Positions 23,386-30,014 of a DNA stretch of 33,739 nt are shown here, piece after piece. The DNA comes from a virus. The stretch is taken from positions 1-33,739 of the IMG/VR virus record IMGVR_UViG_3300032163_000067; one strand, given 5' to 3'. Each line of letters starts with the position of its first letter. Position 1 is the first letter of the stretch. Below the pieces are notes generated by a model. The model searched no databases and had not been told where the DNA came from. It saw only the letters and a list, made by a program, of their open reading frames with translations. A program made the position numbers and the translations under genes.

Positions 23386-23599
23386 CCAACATAGACCCAC
23401 TGTATATCTTCATTTAAATGGAGTAGGACAACTATTTCAAGGAGATACCGTAGCACTTGAAAGAGAATATCCAAATAAGAAATTCTTTGTAGGTGAACCG
23501 GCATTTGAATTGATTCTGGATAACCATACTCGTTTCGATTATCAGTTTCAAACCACCAGAATGGTCCTAATAGAAAAACTAAATCCCAAATTACAATAA
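23369..23599 (+). CDS. Unknown protein, 76 aa
   Basis: Tandem ATGs at 23369 and 23372 allow either start; both overlap the upstream gene by 14-17 nt in another frame. The product is beta-rich (RPTVYLHLNGVGQLFQGDTV; FFVGEPAFELILDNHTRFDY; TTRMVLIEKL), perhaps a small barrel. No family is recognised. Confidence 0.5.
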   Translation: MMKTFNQHRPTVYLHLNGVGQLFQGDTVALEREYPNKKFFVGEPAFELILDNHTRFDYQFQTTRMVLIEKLNPKLQ

Positions 23600-23621
23600 C
23601 AGACTACAAACCAAACATCAT

Positions 23622-23636
23622 AACATCCGACATCCG
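23622..23636 (+). repeat. ACA(T/G)CCG leader motif 3
   Basis: AACATCCGACATCCG, two tandem units, lies 4 nt before ATG 23641. Confidence 0.7.
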
Positions 23637-23640
23637 TACA

Positions 23641-23883
23641 ATGAATAACGAACTTCAGGCAAATATAGAACTAACCAAGCTCAGGATTTTTGTTAAACAA
23701 CTAATTAATAACCATCCTGATAAAGATGCAGCAGTTTGGTTGGATAATATACGCCCATCCAATAAAGTTCTATTGGATTTTACACCTGTATCAGAATTGC
23801 AGCTGGTATATGCAATTATTGAACAGTATTTCAATCAAGCACCAGATACCTTAATAAAAGATTTAAACACAACCATACTTTAA
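23641..23883 (+). CDS. Unknown helical protein, 80 aa
   Basis: The product is largely helical: ELQANIELTKLRIFVKQLIN, then DAAVWLDNIRPSNKV, then SELQLVYAIIEQYFNQ and a short acidic-to-hydrophobic end. No family is recognised. A copy of GTAAAATCC (as GGATTTTAC at 23775) lies inside it, encoding part of LLDFTP. It sits between two leader motifs in the rightward operon. Confidence 0.5.
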   Translation: MNNELQANIELTKLRIFVKQLINNHPDKDAAVWLDNIRPSNKVLLDFTPVSELQLVYAIIEQYFNQAPDTLIKDLNTTIL

Positions 23884-23895
23884 AATTAACAATAT

Positions 23896-23919
23896 AACAG
23901 CCGACAGCCGACAGCCGAC
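23896..23919 (+). repeat. ACA(T/G)CCG leader motif 4, three tandem units
   Basis: ACAGCCG is repeated three times head to tail, ending 2 nt before ATG 23922 of the sigma-like gene. It is the longest run of the set. Confidence 0.75.
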
Positions 23920-23921
23920 TT

Positions 23922-24578
23922 ATGACAGAATTCAGGCCTATAATGCAATTTCCTTATACTTTTAGTGCTCAATCTTGGCAAGACATTGTCAGTCATATGG
24001 CCCGTAATAGGATAGTAGAGGCTATTGTCCGAAATATTGTTGAAAAGAAACGTCCGAATGATAATTATGCCTCTGATTTATGCCAGGATATATACGTTTC
24101 TTTATTGGACAAACCAAAGGCTAAGCAGCGGATGTTAAAAGAAATATATTGCAAAGGAGATATGAACTTCTATATCACCCGAATAGTTTTGACACAGGTC
24201 AAATCTAAAAACTCAGAAACCTGGCGCCGATACCGTAAACAAACCCAAAAGAACTTCCTAACTGAATCTGATTATGAACAGCAGCCGCATCTCTTCGAAG
24301 AACTACTAATGTCTGTATATGAACATCCGGACGATAATATAATAGATAAATTCCCCGGAACAGTGCAGGACCTTATGCTTTCGGCCTTAACAGCCACAAC
24401 AACCGATTGGTACAATATAGAACTAACCAAAAAACATCTCATTGAAGGTCAGACCCTATCTTCTATAAGCAAACAAACTCAAATACCTTTATCTTCTGTT
24501 TTTAAGACCATATCAACCGTAAAATCCAAAATGAGGACTTGGATTGAACAATACATAGAAGCCAACATCCAAATCTAA
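23922..24578 (+). CDS. Sigma-70-family-like transcription factor
   Basis: The product has 218 residues. Residues about 48-106 (YASDLCQDIYVSLLDKP, GDMNFYITRIVLTQVKSKNS, WRRYRKQ) resemble sigma region 2, with the acidic D-L-x-Q-D-x-Y-x-x-L helix and an aromatic/basic helix. Residues about 165-210 (LIEGQTLSSISKQTQIPLSS followed by VFKTISTVKSKMR) form a region-4 HTH with the usual G-x-x-x-x-x-I-x-x-x-x-x-I-P-x-x-x-V spacing. It would bind host RNA polymerase core and redirect it. The conserved RCATTTA motifs at late genes are candidate targets. An ECF-like or divergent phage sigma is the best reading. Confidence 0.7.
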   Translation: MTEFRPIMQFPYTFSAQSWQDIVSHMARNRIVEAIVRNIVEKKRPNDNYASDLCQDIYVSLLDKPKAKQRMLKEIYCKGDMNFYITRIVLTQVKSKNSETWRRYRKQTQKNFLTESDYEQQPHLFEELLMSVYEHPDDNIIDKFPGTVQDLMLSALTATTTDWYNIELTKKHLIEGQTLSSISKQTQIPLSSVFKTISTVKSKMRTWIEQYIEANIQI

Positions 24579-24590
24579 CATCCGACATCG
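24577..24590 (+). repeat. ACA(T/G)CCG leader motif 5
   Basis: AACATCCGACATCG overlaps the last codon/stop of the sigma-like gene and ends 3 nt before ATG 24594. Confidence 0.65.
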
Positions 24591-24593
24591 AAA

Positions 24594-24905
24594 ATGAACT
24601 TTGATACGCAACTATATCTAAACATCAGGGACTATTCTATTCCAGCAGCAGCCGTTGGTTGGACATTGGCTATTTTCGAACCAATTCAAACCATCATCTC
24701 TAAATTACCAAGACATCCAGTTTTTGCATTGATACAGAAGATTACTAGTTGTCCTCGCTGCTTATCGTTTTGGCTTTGTGGAGTCTGGATGCTGACTTCG
24801 GCATCAACATCCGAATTACAATTTATATTGCCTTGTATGGCTGTTTCTGCCATCCTGGGCTCATTATTAGACCAATACATAAACAACACAAACATAAGAT
24901 TATGA
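24594..24905 (+). CDS. Small membrane protein with CxxCxxFW motif (DUF1360-like)
   Basis: The product has 103 residues with hydrophobic segments near residues 15-35 (SIPAAAVGWTLAIF), 55-75 and 77-95 (LQFILPCMAVSAILGSLL). ITSCPRCLSFWLCGVW contains the C-x-x-C-x-S-F-W motif of the small phage/bacterial membrane family DUF1360. In phages its role is not settled; an inner-membrane location is likely. The following gene starts inside its stop codon (ATGA). Confidence 0.6.
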   Translation: MNFDTQLYLNIRDYSIPAAAVGWTLAIFEPIQTIISKLPRHPVFALIQKITSCPRCLSFWLCGVWMLTSASTSELQFILPCMAVSAILGSLLDQYINNTNIRL

Positions 24906-25489
24906 AAGAATACAAAATTTACGGATTAAGGCTTAAAAACCAAATTCCTGGAACCGAAGAGTTCCGGTACATAGGATGTACCACTACAAGTCTCAAAAAA
25001 AGGCTTATAGTACATATTGCAGATAAAAGATGCAATTTTAACGGAAAATATGATTGGATTAATGAAAATAAAAGTAATATAGAAATATTTCTTATTGAGG
25101 AATTCGAACACAATAAACAATATGCAAGCCATAGAGAAGTATATTGGATAGAATTTTATCGTAATCTTGGTAATAAACTTTTTAATGGAACTAATGGAGG
25201 ACTTGGTGGCCAATTAGGTATTAATATGACAGATAATTTAAAAAATACCAATAGGATATATATGCTTAATAATAATCCAATGAAAAATCCGGAAATATCC
25301 AATAAAGTAAAGCTACATAATTCTATTCCGGTTCTGCAATTAGATTTATCAGGTAATTTACTTAGAACATTCAATAGTGGAAGAGAAGCTGCCCGCTTTC
25401 TTGGAAGTAACTCCTTTCAGGGGTCAATAGGAAAATGTATTAACGGTAAACTTAAAACAGCATACGGATTTATTTGGAAAAAAGCATAA
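24902..25489 (+). CDS. GIY-YIG homing endonuclease with C-terminal NUMOD1
   Basis: The start is taken at ATG 24902, overlapping the preceding stop, which gives 195 residues; a longer upstream frame is just read-through of another gene. Residues 3-38 hold YKIYGLRLK, FRYIGCTTTSLKKRLIVH with the two Tyr-Gly motifs, Arg34 and His38. REVYWIEFYR supplies the catalytic Glu, and NGTNGG the conserved Asn. The C-terminus (VLQLDLSGNLLRTFNSGREA ... GKLKTAYGFIWKK) is a NUMOD1 DNA-binding motif. All key residues appear intact, so it is likely active and mobile. Its target is probably a nearby phage locus. Confidence 0.8.
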   Translation: MKEYKIYGLRLKNQIPGTEEFRYIGCTTTSLKKRLIVHIADKRCNFNGKYDWINENKSNIEIFLIEEFEHNKQYASHREVYWIEFYRNLGNKLFNGTNGGLGGQLGINMTDNLKNTNRIYMLNNNPMKNPEISNKVKLHNSIPVLQLDLSGNLLRTFNSGREAARFLGSNSFQGSIGKCINGKLKTAYGFIWKKA

Positions 25490-25491
25490 TT

Positions 25492-25980
25492 ATGACAGTA
25501 TACACACCACAAGAAATAGATAGGATTTTAATCCTAAGTACTCGCAGAAGAGCTACGCCAGAGGATACGGCTTTTATATCCGAAATGGGTAGTAAAATTG
25601 GTAATCATACCTGTGTCACTTGCCCTAGCTCTGTACGACAAGCATTCGGAAGAGTTGTGGCTCAAGCCCATAAAGATAAGGCAGAATTAGATTCATTAAT
25701 TCAGAAACAAACAGATGAAATGGAAGTCCGGCTAACAGCCGAGGCTGACCAGACGGCCGCCTCCGATAAAACAACGCTGGATTTTACGATTGAAGCTGAT
25801 TGTATTCATTGTCTTTATAAACAGCCGGTGTCTGATTTGAGTAATGAACAAAAAATACGCCTTATTAATGAGGTGGCCATTAGATGCGGAGTAACCATTA
25901 AAAATTGTATTTCTTGTGATAGTGATTTAATTGAAGCCCAAAAAATATTGCAAGAACATATGCTAAATTCTGGTACATAA
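25492..25980 (+). CDS. CxxC-rich, probably zinc-binding protein, 162 aa
   Basis: The start is taken at ATG 25492, 2 nt after the homing gene stop. Three CxxC pairs are visible: HTCVTCPSSVRQAF, DCIHCLYKQ and NCISCDSD. They could bind two zinc ions, with one pair shared or a His as ligand. The remainder is helical (AQAHKDKAELDSLIQKQTDE; NEQKIRLINEVAIRCGV). No family is recognised. Position suggests it closes the rightward block before the terminase genes. GTAAAATCC (complement) at 25789 encodes its TLDFTI segment. Confidence 0.55.
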   Translation: MTVYTPQEIDRILILSTRRRATPEDTAFISEMGSKIGNHTCVTCPSSVRQAFGRVVAQAHKDKAELDSLIQKQTDEMEVRLTAEADQTAASDKTTLDFTIEADCIHCLYKQPVSDLSNEQKIRLINEVAIRCGVTIKNCISCDSDLIEAQKILQEHMLNSGT

Positions 25981-25994
25981 TGTTAATTAACTGA

Positions 25995-26008
25995 AACATC
26001 CGCATCCG
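25995..26008 (+). repeat. ACA(T/G)CCG leader motif 6
   Basis: AACATCCGCATCCG lies 22 nt before the ATG of a 43-codon ORF at 26031. Confidence 0.55.
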
Positions 26009-26030
26009 CATTGGCAGGGAGTGGTAAATA

Positions 26031-26162
26031 ATGACTATTACAAAAAGTCAGTTAATTGAGGTAAAAGTAGACAACTTTAACAGAAAGTGTGAAGGGTTGA
26101 GGTGTAGGATTTTACAAATCGGAAAAAGGCCTCTTTTCTTTCCATTTATAAAGGCAAACTAG
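26031..26162 (+). CDS. Possible small basic protein, 43 aa
   Basis: ATG 26031 to TAG 26160-26162 encodes MTITKSQLIEVKVDNFNRKC, then a basic middle and a hydrophobic end (RPLFFPFIKAN). It has a leader motif upstream and sits in the only otherwise empty stretch between the CxxC gene and the HNH gene. Support is weak: length is short, and a GTAAAATCC copy at 26107 lies inside it. Confidence 0.3.
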   Translation: MTITKSQLIEVKVDNFNRKCEGLRCRILQIGKRPLFFPFIKAN

Positions 26163-26194
26163 AACAAAATGAGCCCTAAATCAGTAAAATCCAA

Positions 26195-26213
26195 AACATC
26201 CGCCAGCCGCCAG
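26195..26213 (+). repeat. ACA(T/G)CCG leader motif 7, now separated from any start
   Basis: AACATCCGCCAGCCGCCAG has no rightward start codon directly after it. The next gene on this strand is the small terminase at 26832, beyond the opposite-strand HNH gene. This is what insertion of the HNH gene between leader and terminase would leave. Confidence 0.55.
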
Positions 26214-26236
26214 TTCTTATTTAAGACCTCTAACTT

Positions 26237-26791
26237 TTAATTAAAATGTTCAAAAGTAAAATCCTCGCCCTTGCTTCCAGATTTGCACCAACGAAATATA
26301 TTATGCTTAGGAATTCCTGTAAGTCTTTCAGCTTCATAGGCAGAGCCATACTTAATTCCTTTAACAACAAACCACCCACTAAACCTAGGGTGTTTTTTAC
26401 CTTGCTTCTTAAGAGACATAAGTTTCTTAGATTCTTCAGACGCTTGTTTACCAAAGTTCCAATGGTCAGCACCGGTGAGGATTTTACGTCCTCTTGCATA
26501 AGACCTTTGTATATTAACTTGATGCGTAACCCACTCAAGATTGCTGTAATGATTATTCAATTTATTTTCATCCAAATGGTCAATCTCCCAATCTTCCGTA
26601 AAATCCTGCGGCTTCTCCACAAAATATTCTCCAACCAATCTATGAGCAAACTCCCATTTGCCATCAAGAAAATACAATTGATAACCAATGGTGCTTATTT
26701 GGCCCTTAAGAAATCGGTTCTTCTTTTCGCTGAACAGGCGACCATCTTCATACAATATGTACTGACTGGATTTTACTTTGATAGAATTCAT
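26237..26791 (-). CDS. HNH homing endonuclease with NUMOD3-like motif
   Basis: The product has 184 residues. HNH core: WEFAHRLVGEYF (His50), then DWEIDHLDENKLNNHYSNLE with Asp71-His72 and the N-x-x-N-L-E-W end. A NUMOD3-like piece follows (NFGKQASEESKKLMSLKKQG, then KKHP), and a C-terminal HTH-like segment (GSAYEAERLTGIPKHNIFRW). Key residues are intact, so it is probably active. It lies on the strand opposite to its neighbours, immediately before the small terminase, a classic location for phage homing genes. It carries several GTAAAATCC copies in its coding sequence. Confidence 0.8.
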   Translation of the reverse strand: MNSIKVKSSQYILYEDGRLFSEKKNRFLKGQISTIGYQLYFLDGKWEFAHRLVGEYFVEKPQDFTEDWEIDHLDENKLNNHYSNLEWVTHQVNIQRSYARGRKILTGADHWNFGKQASEESKKLMSLKKQGKKHPRFSGWFVVKGIKYGSAYEAERLTGIPKHNIFRWCKSGSKGEDFTFEHFN

Positions 26792-26831
26792 ATGTGTAAT
26801 ATAAATAGTAAATTAATTTAAGTAAATAGTT

Positions 26832-27536
26832 ATGGAACCATATAGCAATGCTAATAGCCGGGAAGAAGAAATAATAAATAAGATACGGATGATGGAAGAA
26901 CAAGAGCGTATATCTAAAGAGAACTTCTGGTTGACAGCCGGCACTCACAGTAACAGCTCTGACCTAAAGCCTAAGCAGACCAGGAAAAGAAGAAAGCAGG
27001 AAATAGAGATAGCCATATCAGATAGTTGGTCTTCACTTAATGACAGAGCAAGGAAGTTTGCACAACATTATGTTCAGTCAAATCCTAAGTCCGGAATGGC
27101 ATCAGCCATATATGCCGGCTATTCAGGCAACTCTAATAGCATCCTATCTAGTACGGCCTCTCATCTTCTTGCAGACCCTAGGGTAATCGGCTATTGTAAA
27201 TTCCTAATGAGCAGAACAGCCCTGAAGCTTAACTACACCAAAGAAGGGCAGCTACAGAAGCTTGGGAAGTTTATTGATATGGCTGCAGAGAAGAAGGACC
27301 TATATGCGGCTAGCAAGCTCATAGACCTTGAGAATAAGTTGTTAGGATTTTACCAGCCGACGACTCAGATTAATATGGCTGCTACAGGAGATATTAAAGT
27401 GACTTTTGGGTCTGAAGCAACTACTAATGACAGTACTAGTTCCGAACATCCTATGGATATAGAGGGTAGGACGGCTGCAGGGTTTCCGTTACCTGATGAA
27501 CAAAATAATTTTGAAGAAAAAAAAGATGAGGAGTAG
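26832..27536 (+). CDS. Terminase small subunit
   Basis: The product has 234 residues. The N-terminal 75 are charged and helical with a basic patch (KPKQTRKRRKQE). The core SLNDRARKFAQHYVQSNPKS, then AIYAGYSGNSNSILSSTASH and LLADPRVIGYCKFLMSR, is the standard small-terminase HTH layout (grow-F-x-x-x-Y, A-x-x-A-G-Y, A-x-x-L-L-x-x-P-x-V). A helical oligomerisation region follows (LQKLGKFIDMAAEKKDLYAA). It recognises phage DNA and recruits the large subunit for packaging. The stop lies inside a cluster of GTAAAATCC motifs, making these candidates for its binding site. Confidence 0.8.
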   Translation: MEPYSNANSREEEIINKIRMMEEQERISKENFWLTAGTHSNSSDLKPKQTRKRRKQEIEIAISDSWSSLNDRARKFAQHYVQSNPKSGMASAIYAGYSGNSNSILSSTASHLLADPRVIGYCKFLMSRTALKLNYTKEGQLQKLGKFIDMAAEKKDLYAASKLIDLENKLLGFYQPTTQINMAATGDIKVTFGSEATTNDSTSSEHPMDIEGRTAAGFPLPDEQNNFEEKKDEE

Positions 27537-27655
27537 GATTTTACAAGTCAGTTGGATTTTACGTAAAAAAGAAAAAACAAAAATTTCAATTCTGGGGTCA
27601 TAAATTTTATTCTTACAAAGGCGAACAGTAAAATCCAGCTAATATTAAACAACGA
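27537..27655. promoter_or_regulatory. Terminase small-large intergenic region with three GTAAAATCC copies
   Basis: Within 119 nt it holds GGATTTTAC (starting at 27536 on the small-terminase stop), GGATTTTAC at 27554 and GTAAAATCC at 27628. The second copy extends into the 12-bp palindrome TTTTACGTAAAA (27557-27568). Convergent repeats around an AT-rich core between the two terminase genes fit a packaging or replication site. Confidence 0.5.
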
Positions 27656-28915
27656 ATGCAAATCCAGCTCTATACTCCACACTCATCTCAAATCCCTGTA
27701 CATAATGCTTGTCAATACTTCGGCAAAGACGCACCCTTCTTCATATTTTGTTCTGCCGGCCGTCAATCAGGCAAAAGTTTAGCCAGTTTAAATCAGATGA
27801 GTCGCTGGCTTTTGGAGAATAAATCTACCCGGGGCGTATGGATTTCACCAACAGAAAGTCAGGCAGTAAAAGCCTTCCGGGAGATGGGCAATGCCTTATC
27901 AAAAGCCGGTCTTATAAAATCCAAACGCTCTTCAGCCGGAGCCCTAGAATTGGTCCTAATCAACAAGTCAATCTGTCAATTCAAGTCTGCCTCTGCGGGC
28001 GACGGACTTAGGGGCAATACGTATGAATGGTTCTGCATTGATGAAGCCGCTTTTATAAAAGAAGATATTTGGTCAGAAGTAATTATTCCAATGGCCACAA
28101 CCAAAGGGCGTAAAATCCTGGTGACCTCAACCCCGAGAGGGGCCAATAACTGGTTCGCACAATGGTTCAATAAAGCATCGGACCCAAAAAGTAAAATCCA
28201 AAGTTTCAGATATACATCTCTTGATAATCCACATTCAAATAAAGAGCTGATTCAACTTTTTAAGAACAGTCTTTCTCCGGCACAATACCAGCAGGAAATG
28301 GAGGCCCGGTTTATTGATGGTGCCAATCCTTTTGATGGTAGTTCTGGGTGTTTCAATGATAATATCCTGCCGCTTACTGGTCCGCAGCCTGGGCGTAAGT
28401 ATTATGCCGGAGTAGACGTAGCAATGAGTTCGGATTTTACGGTCATATGTATCATAGACGACCAAGGCCAGGTATGTTATATTGACCGGTTCAATAATAT
28501 TCCAGCACCAGCAATTAGGGAGAGGTTGTCAAAAACAATGAGGCTATTCAACGTAAAAACCTCAATTATAGAATCGAATAATCAAGGTGCATTTCTTATA
28601 AGTGAAATGAAAAGTCAGGGCATTAGGAACATACAGGAATTCCTAACCACCAACCAAAGCAAGTCAGAATTAATTGATGGGCTTATTTCGGCGTTTGCAA
28701 ATAAGCAGATAAGTATACCTGGATGCTCTACTGGCAATTTCAGGATTTTGCGGGACGAATTGGATGCATTCTCACTTTCGTATACAAAAACCGGCAAAGC
28801 AAAATACGAAGCTTCATATGGTAATGATGACGTTGTTATGGCATTAAATTTCGCACTACGCTGTAAAAACCAATATGCATATATTTCACATAAACCAACA
28901 TTTTATATCGGCTGA
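27656..28915 (+). CDS. Terminase large subunit
   Basis: The product has 419 residues, normal for a compact TerL. Walker A-like GRQSGKS lies at 35-41, Walker B WFCIDEAAF with Asp129-Glu130, and coupling motif VTSTPRG at 156-162. The nuclease domain has YYAGVDVAMSSDFTV with Asp254, IIESN with Glu306 and GNDDVVMALNFA with Asp391/392, a complete RNase H-like triad. It cuts and translocates genomic DNA into proheads at the portal. It follows the small subunit by 119 nt. Which packaging class it belongs to (pac or cos) cannot be decided by eye. Confidence 0.93.
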   Translation: MQIQLYTPHSSQIPVHNACQYFGKDAPFFIFCSAGRQSGKSLASLNQMSRWLLENKSTRGVWISPTESQAVKAFREMGNALSKAGLIKSKRSSAGALELVLINKSICQFKSASAGDGLRGNTYEWFCIDEAAFIKEDIWSEVIIPMATTKGRKILVTSTPRGANNWFAQWFNKASDPKSKIQSFRYTSLDNPHSNKELIQLFKNSLSPAQYQQEMEARFIDGANPFDGSSGCFNDNILPLTGPQPGRKYYAGVDVAMSSDFTVICIIDDQGQVCYIDRFNNIPAPAIRERLSKTMRLFNVKTSIIESNNQGAFLISEMKSQGIRNIQEFLTTNQSKSELIDGLISAFANKQISIPGCSTGNFRILRDELDAFSLSYTKTGKAKYEASYGNDDVVMALNFALRCKNQYAYISHKPTFYIG

Positions 28916-28955
28916 CCCGGCTGTTACCTATAAAATAAACAAATACAAACAACAT

Positions 28956-28963
28956 AACATCCG
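28956..28963 (+). repeat. ACA(T/G)CCG leader motif 8
   Basis: AACATCCG directly abuts ATG 28964, the most downstream copy. Confidence 0.6.
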
Positions 28964-29734
28964 ATGAAAACAATCAAAATTAACCAAGACAAATACTCTT
29001 TGCCTGAGAACTGGACAGAAGTTAAACTCAGACAGCTACAGGAGCTGTGTATTATGGTTGAGAAGAATAAAAAAGTAGCGGAAGTTGATTCTGTTACACA
29101 ACTTAATGCTGCTGTAGAAATACTTTCTATTATAACAGAGTGTCCAAGAGAGCTATTAATGAAGGCGGATGTAAAATCCATTACAAACCTATGTAATGAA
29201 ATAGGATGGACATCAGATTTCAGTGAAGAGACTTTAGGTCTTAAAAAAAAGAATGATAAAGGAGAGCTTATACCAGTTGATTTAGAGAGTCTTGAATTTG
29301 TTATAAACGGTCAAAGTTTTGTTTTCGACCATTCTATGAACATAACTTTTGGGCAAATGATTGATATAGAACAAGTAACTAATTCGACTGTAATACCTTG
29401 GGATAATGCTCATTTAATATTGGCTATATTAATGAGGCCTGCCAAAAAACGCTCAAAAACAACAAGTAAAGTATTATCTCTTGCATTAACAGAAAAGTTT
29501 AAAAACGATTCGGCTATAAAATCTTACGCTATAAAATCAGCATCTGAATATAAGATAGAAAAATATGATTGGGATTCTGTTGAATCAAGAGGGCAGTTAT
29601 TTAAAGACTATGTTTCTGTAGCAGACGCCTTTAAGGTAACTTTTTTTTTGGCATTTTTAAAGAAAGAATTCACAGAACGTACTCTGGCCTCTTTGGCGGA
29701 CAAGGAGTTGATGAACCTTCAGCGCAAAGATTAG
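28964..29734 (+). CDS. Tail assembly chaperone-like protein (0-frame product)
   Basis: The 0-frame product has 256 residues. N-terminal IKINQDKYSLPENWTEVKLR is a beta-hairpin of the type that opens tail assembly chaperones, followed by helical segments (LRQLQELCIMVEKNK; LNAAVEILSIITECPRELL). The middle holds EFVINGQSFVFDHSMNITFG. Near its 3' end are a run of nine T and the heptamer TTTAAAG, after which the -1 frame is open for 82 more codons with no start codon of its own. That is the G/GT arrangement of siphophage chaperones. In most phages this gene is next to the tape measure; here it is 11.7 kb away across the circle. Confidence 0.65.
   Translation: MKTIKINQDKYSLPENWTEVKLRQLQELCIMVEKNKKVAEVDSVTQLNAAVEILSIITECPRELLMKADVKSITNLCNEIGWTSDFSEETLGLKKKNDKGELIPVDLESLEFVINGQSFVFDHSMNITFGQMIDIEQVTNSTVIPWDNAHLILAILMRPAKKRSKTTSKVLSLALTEKFKNDSAIKSYAIKSASEYKIEKYDWDSVESRGQLFKDYVSVADAFKVTFFLAFLKKEFTERTLASLADKELMNLQRKD
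29641..29662 (+). promoter_or_regulatory. -1 ribosomal frameshift signal
   Basis: T9-G (29641-29650) in the 0 frame reads ACT TTT TTT TTG, allowing a slip on T-TTT-TTT or T-TTT-TTG. Just downstream, T-TTA-AAG (29656-29662) is a perfect X-XXY-YYZ heptamer in the 0 frame. A slip at either site moves to the same -1 frame. Confidence 0.65.
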
Positions 29735-29907
29735 CCTATGGAAAGAAGTGGGGATGGTGGCCATTAGTTTCTAAAATTATTGGTGATGACCTAACGAAAG
29801 TAGATGCAGTATTAGAGTTGCCGATGGCCCTGGTTCTTAATGACCTGAGCTGCAAAAAAGAGATGGCAGATATAGAGCGGATAGAAAACGATAAAACTGA
29901 CCGGTAA
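29662..29907 (+). CDS. Frameshift extension of the tail assembly chaperone
   Basis: After a -1 slip at 29662 the frame encodes 81 residues to TAA 29905-29907, giving a fusion of about 314 residues from 28964. It contains EPSAQRLAYGKKWGWWPLVS, then KIIGDDLTKVDAVLELPMAL, then a helix. The Y-G-x-x-W-G-W-W and D-D-x-x-x-x-x-x-x-L-x-x-P motifs are of the kind found in the downstream cistron of Bacteroidetes tail genes. The frame contains no ATG, GTG or TTG between its upstream stop (29632-29634) and the conserved part, so independent initiation is unlikely. Confidence 0.65.
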   Translation, partial: ERIHRTYSGLFGGQGVDEPSAQRLAYGKKWGWWPLVSKIIGDDLTKVDAVLELPMALVLNDLSCKKEMADIERIENDKTDR

Positions 29908-29963
29908 GTGACAGATAACGGATGTTTGTATTTGATGTTGGCAATAAAAATGAACCAAACGGG

Positions 29964-29978
29964 GACATTTATTGAAGA
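29964..29978 (+). promoter_or_regulatory. GACATTTATTGAAGA leader motif upstream of the giant fibre
   Basis: The element lies 36 nt upstream of ATG 30015 in a 107-nt gap. CATTTATTGAAGA is shared exactly with the leader of the scaffold gene (11285-11297). No ORF longer than a few codons is supported in this gap. Confidence 0.45.
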
Positions 29979-30014
29979 CGATAGATTGTATATAAATATT
30001 AAAAACAAAGAAGA

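Larger units (their letters stand above)
26107..27636. repeat. Dense cluster of GTAAAATCC nonamers (10 copies in 1.53 kb)
   Basis: Exact copies of GTAAAATCC or its complement start at 26107, 26184, 26256, 26479, 26598, 26768, 27345, 27536, 27554 and 27628. Other copies are at 22517, 23775, 24519, 25789, 28110, 28191, 28432 and 29171, with four outliers in the late region at 9901, 11166, 16166 and 16392. Both orientations occur, and coding copies fall in different frames (encoding VKS, KIL or DFT). The position following the motif is mostly A or T. From base composition I would expect fewer than one copy in the genome. Confidence 0.85.

Noticed and set aside
26246-26821. Plus-strand ORF of 191 codons over the HNH gene.
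   Set aside because: The minus frame encodes a clear HNH endonuclease; the plus frame has no recognisable pattern.
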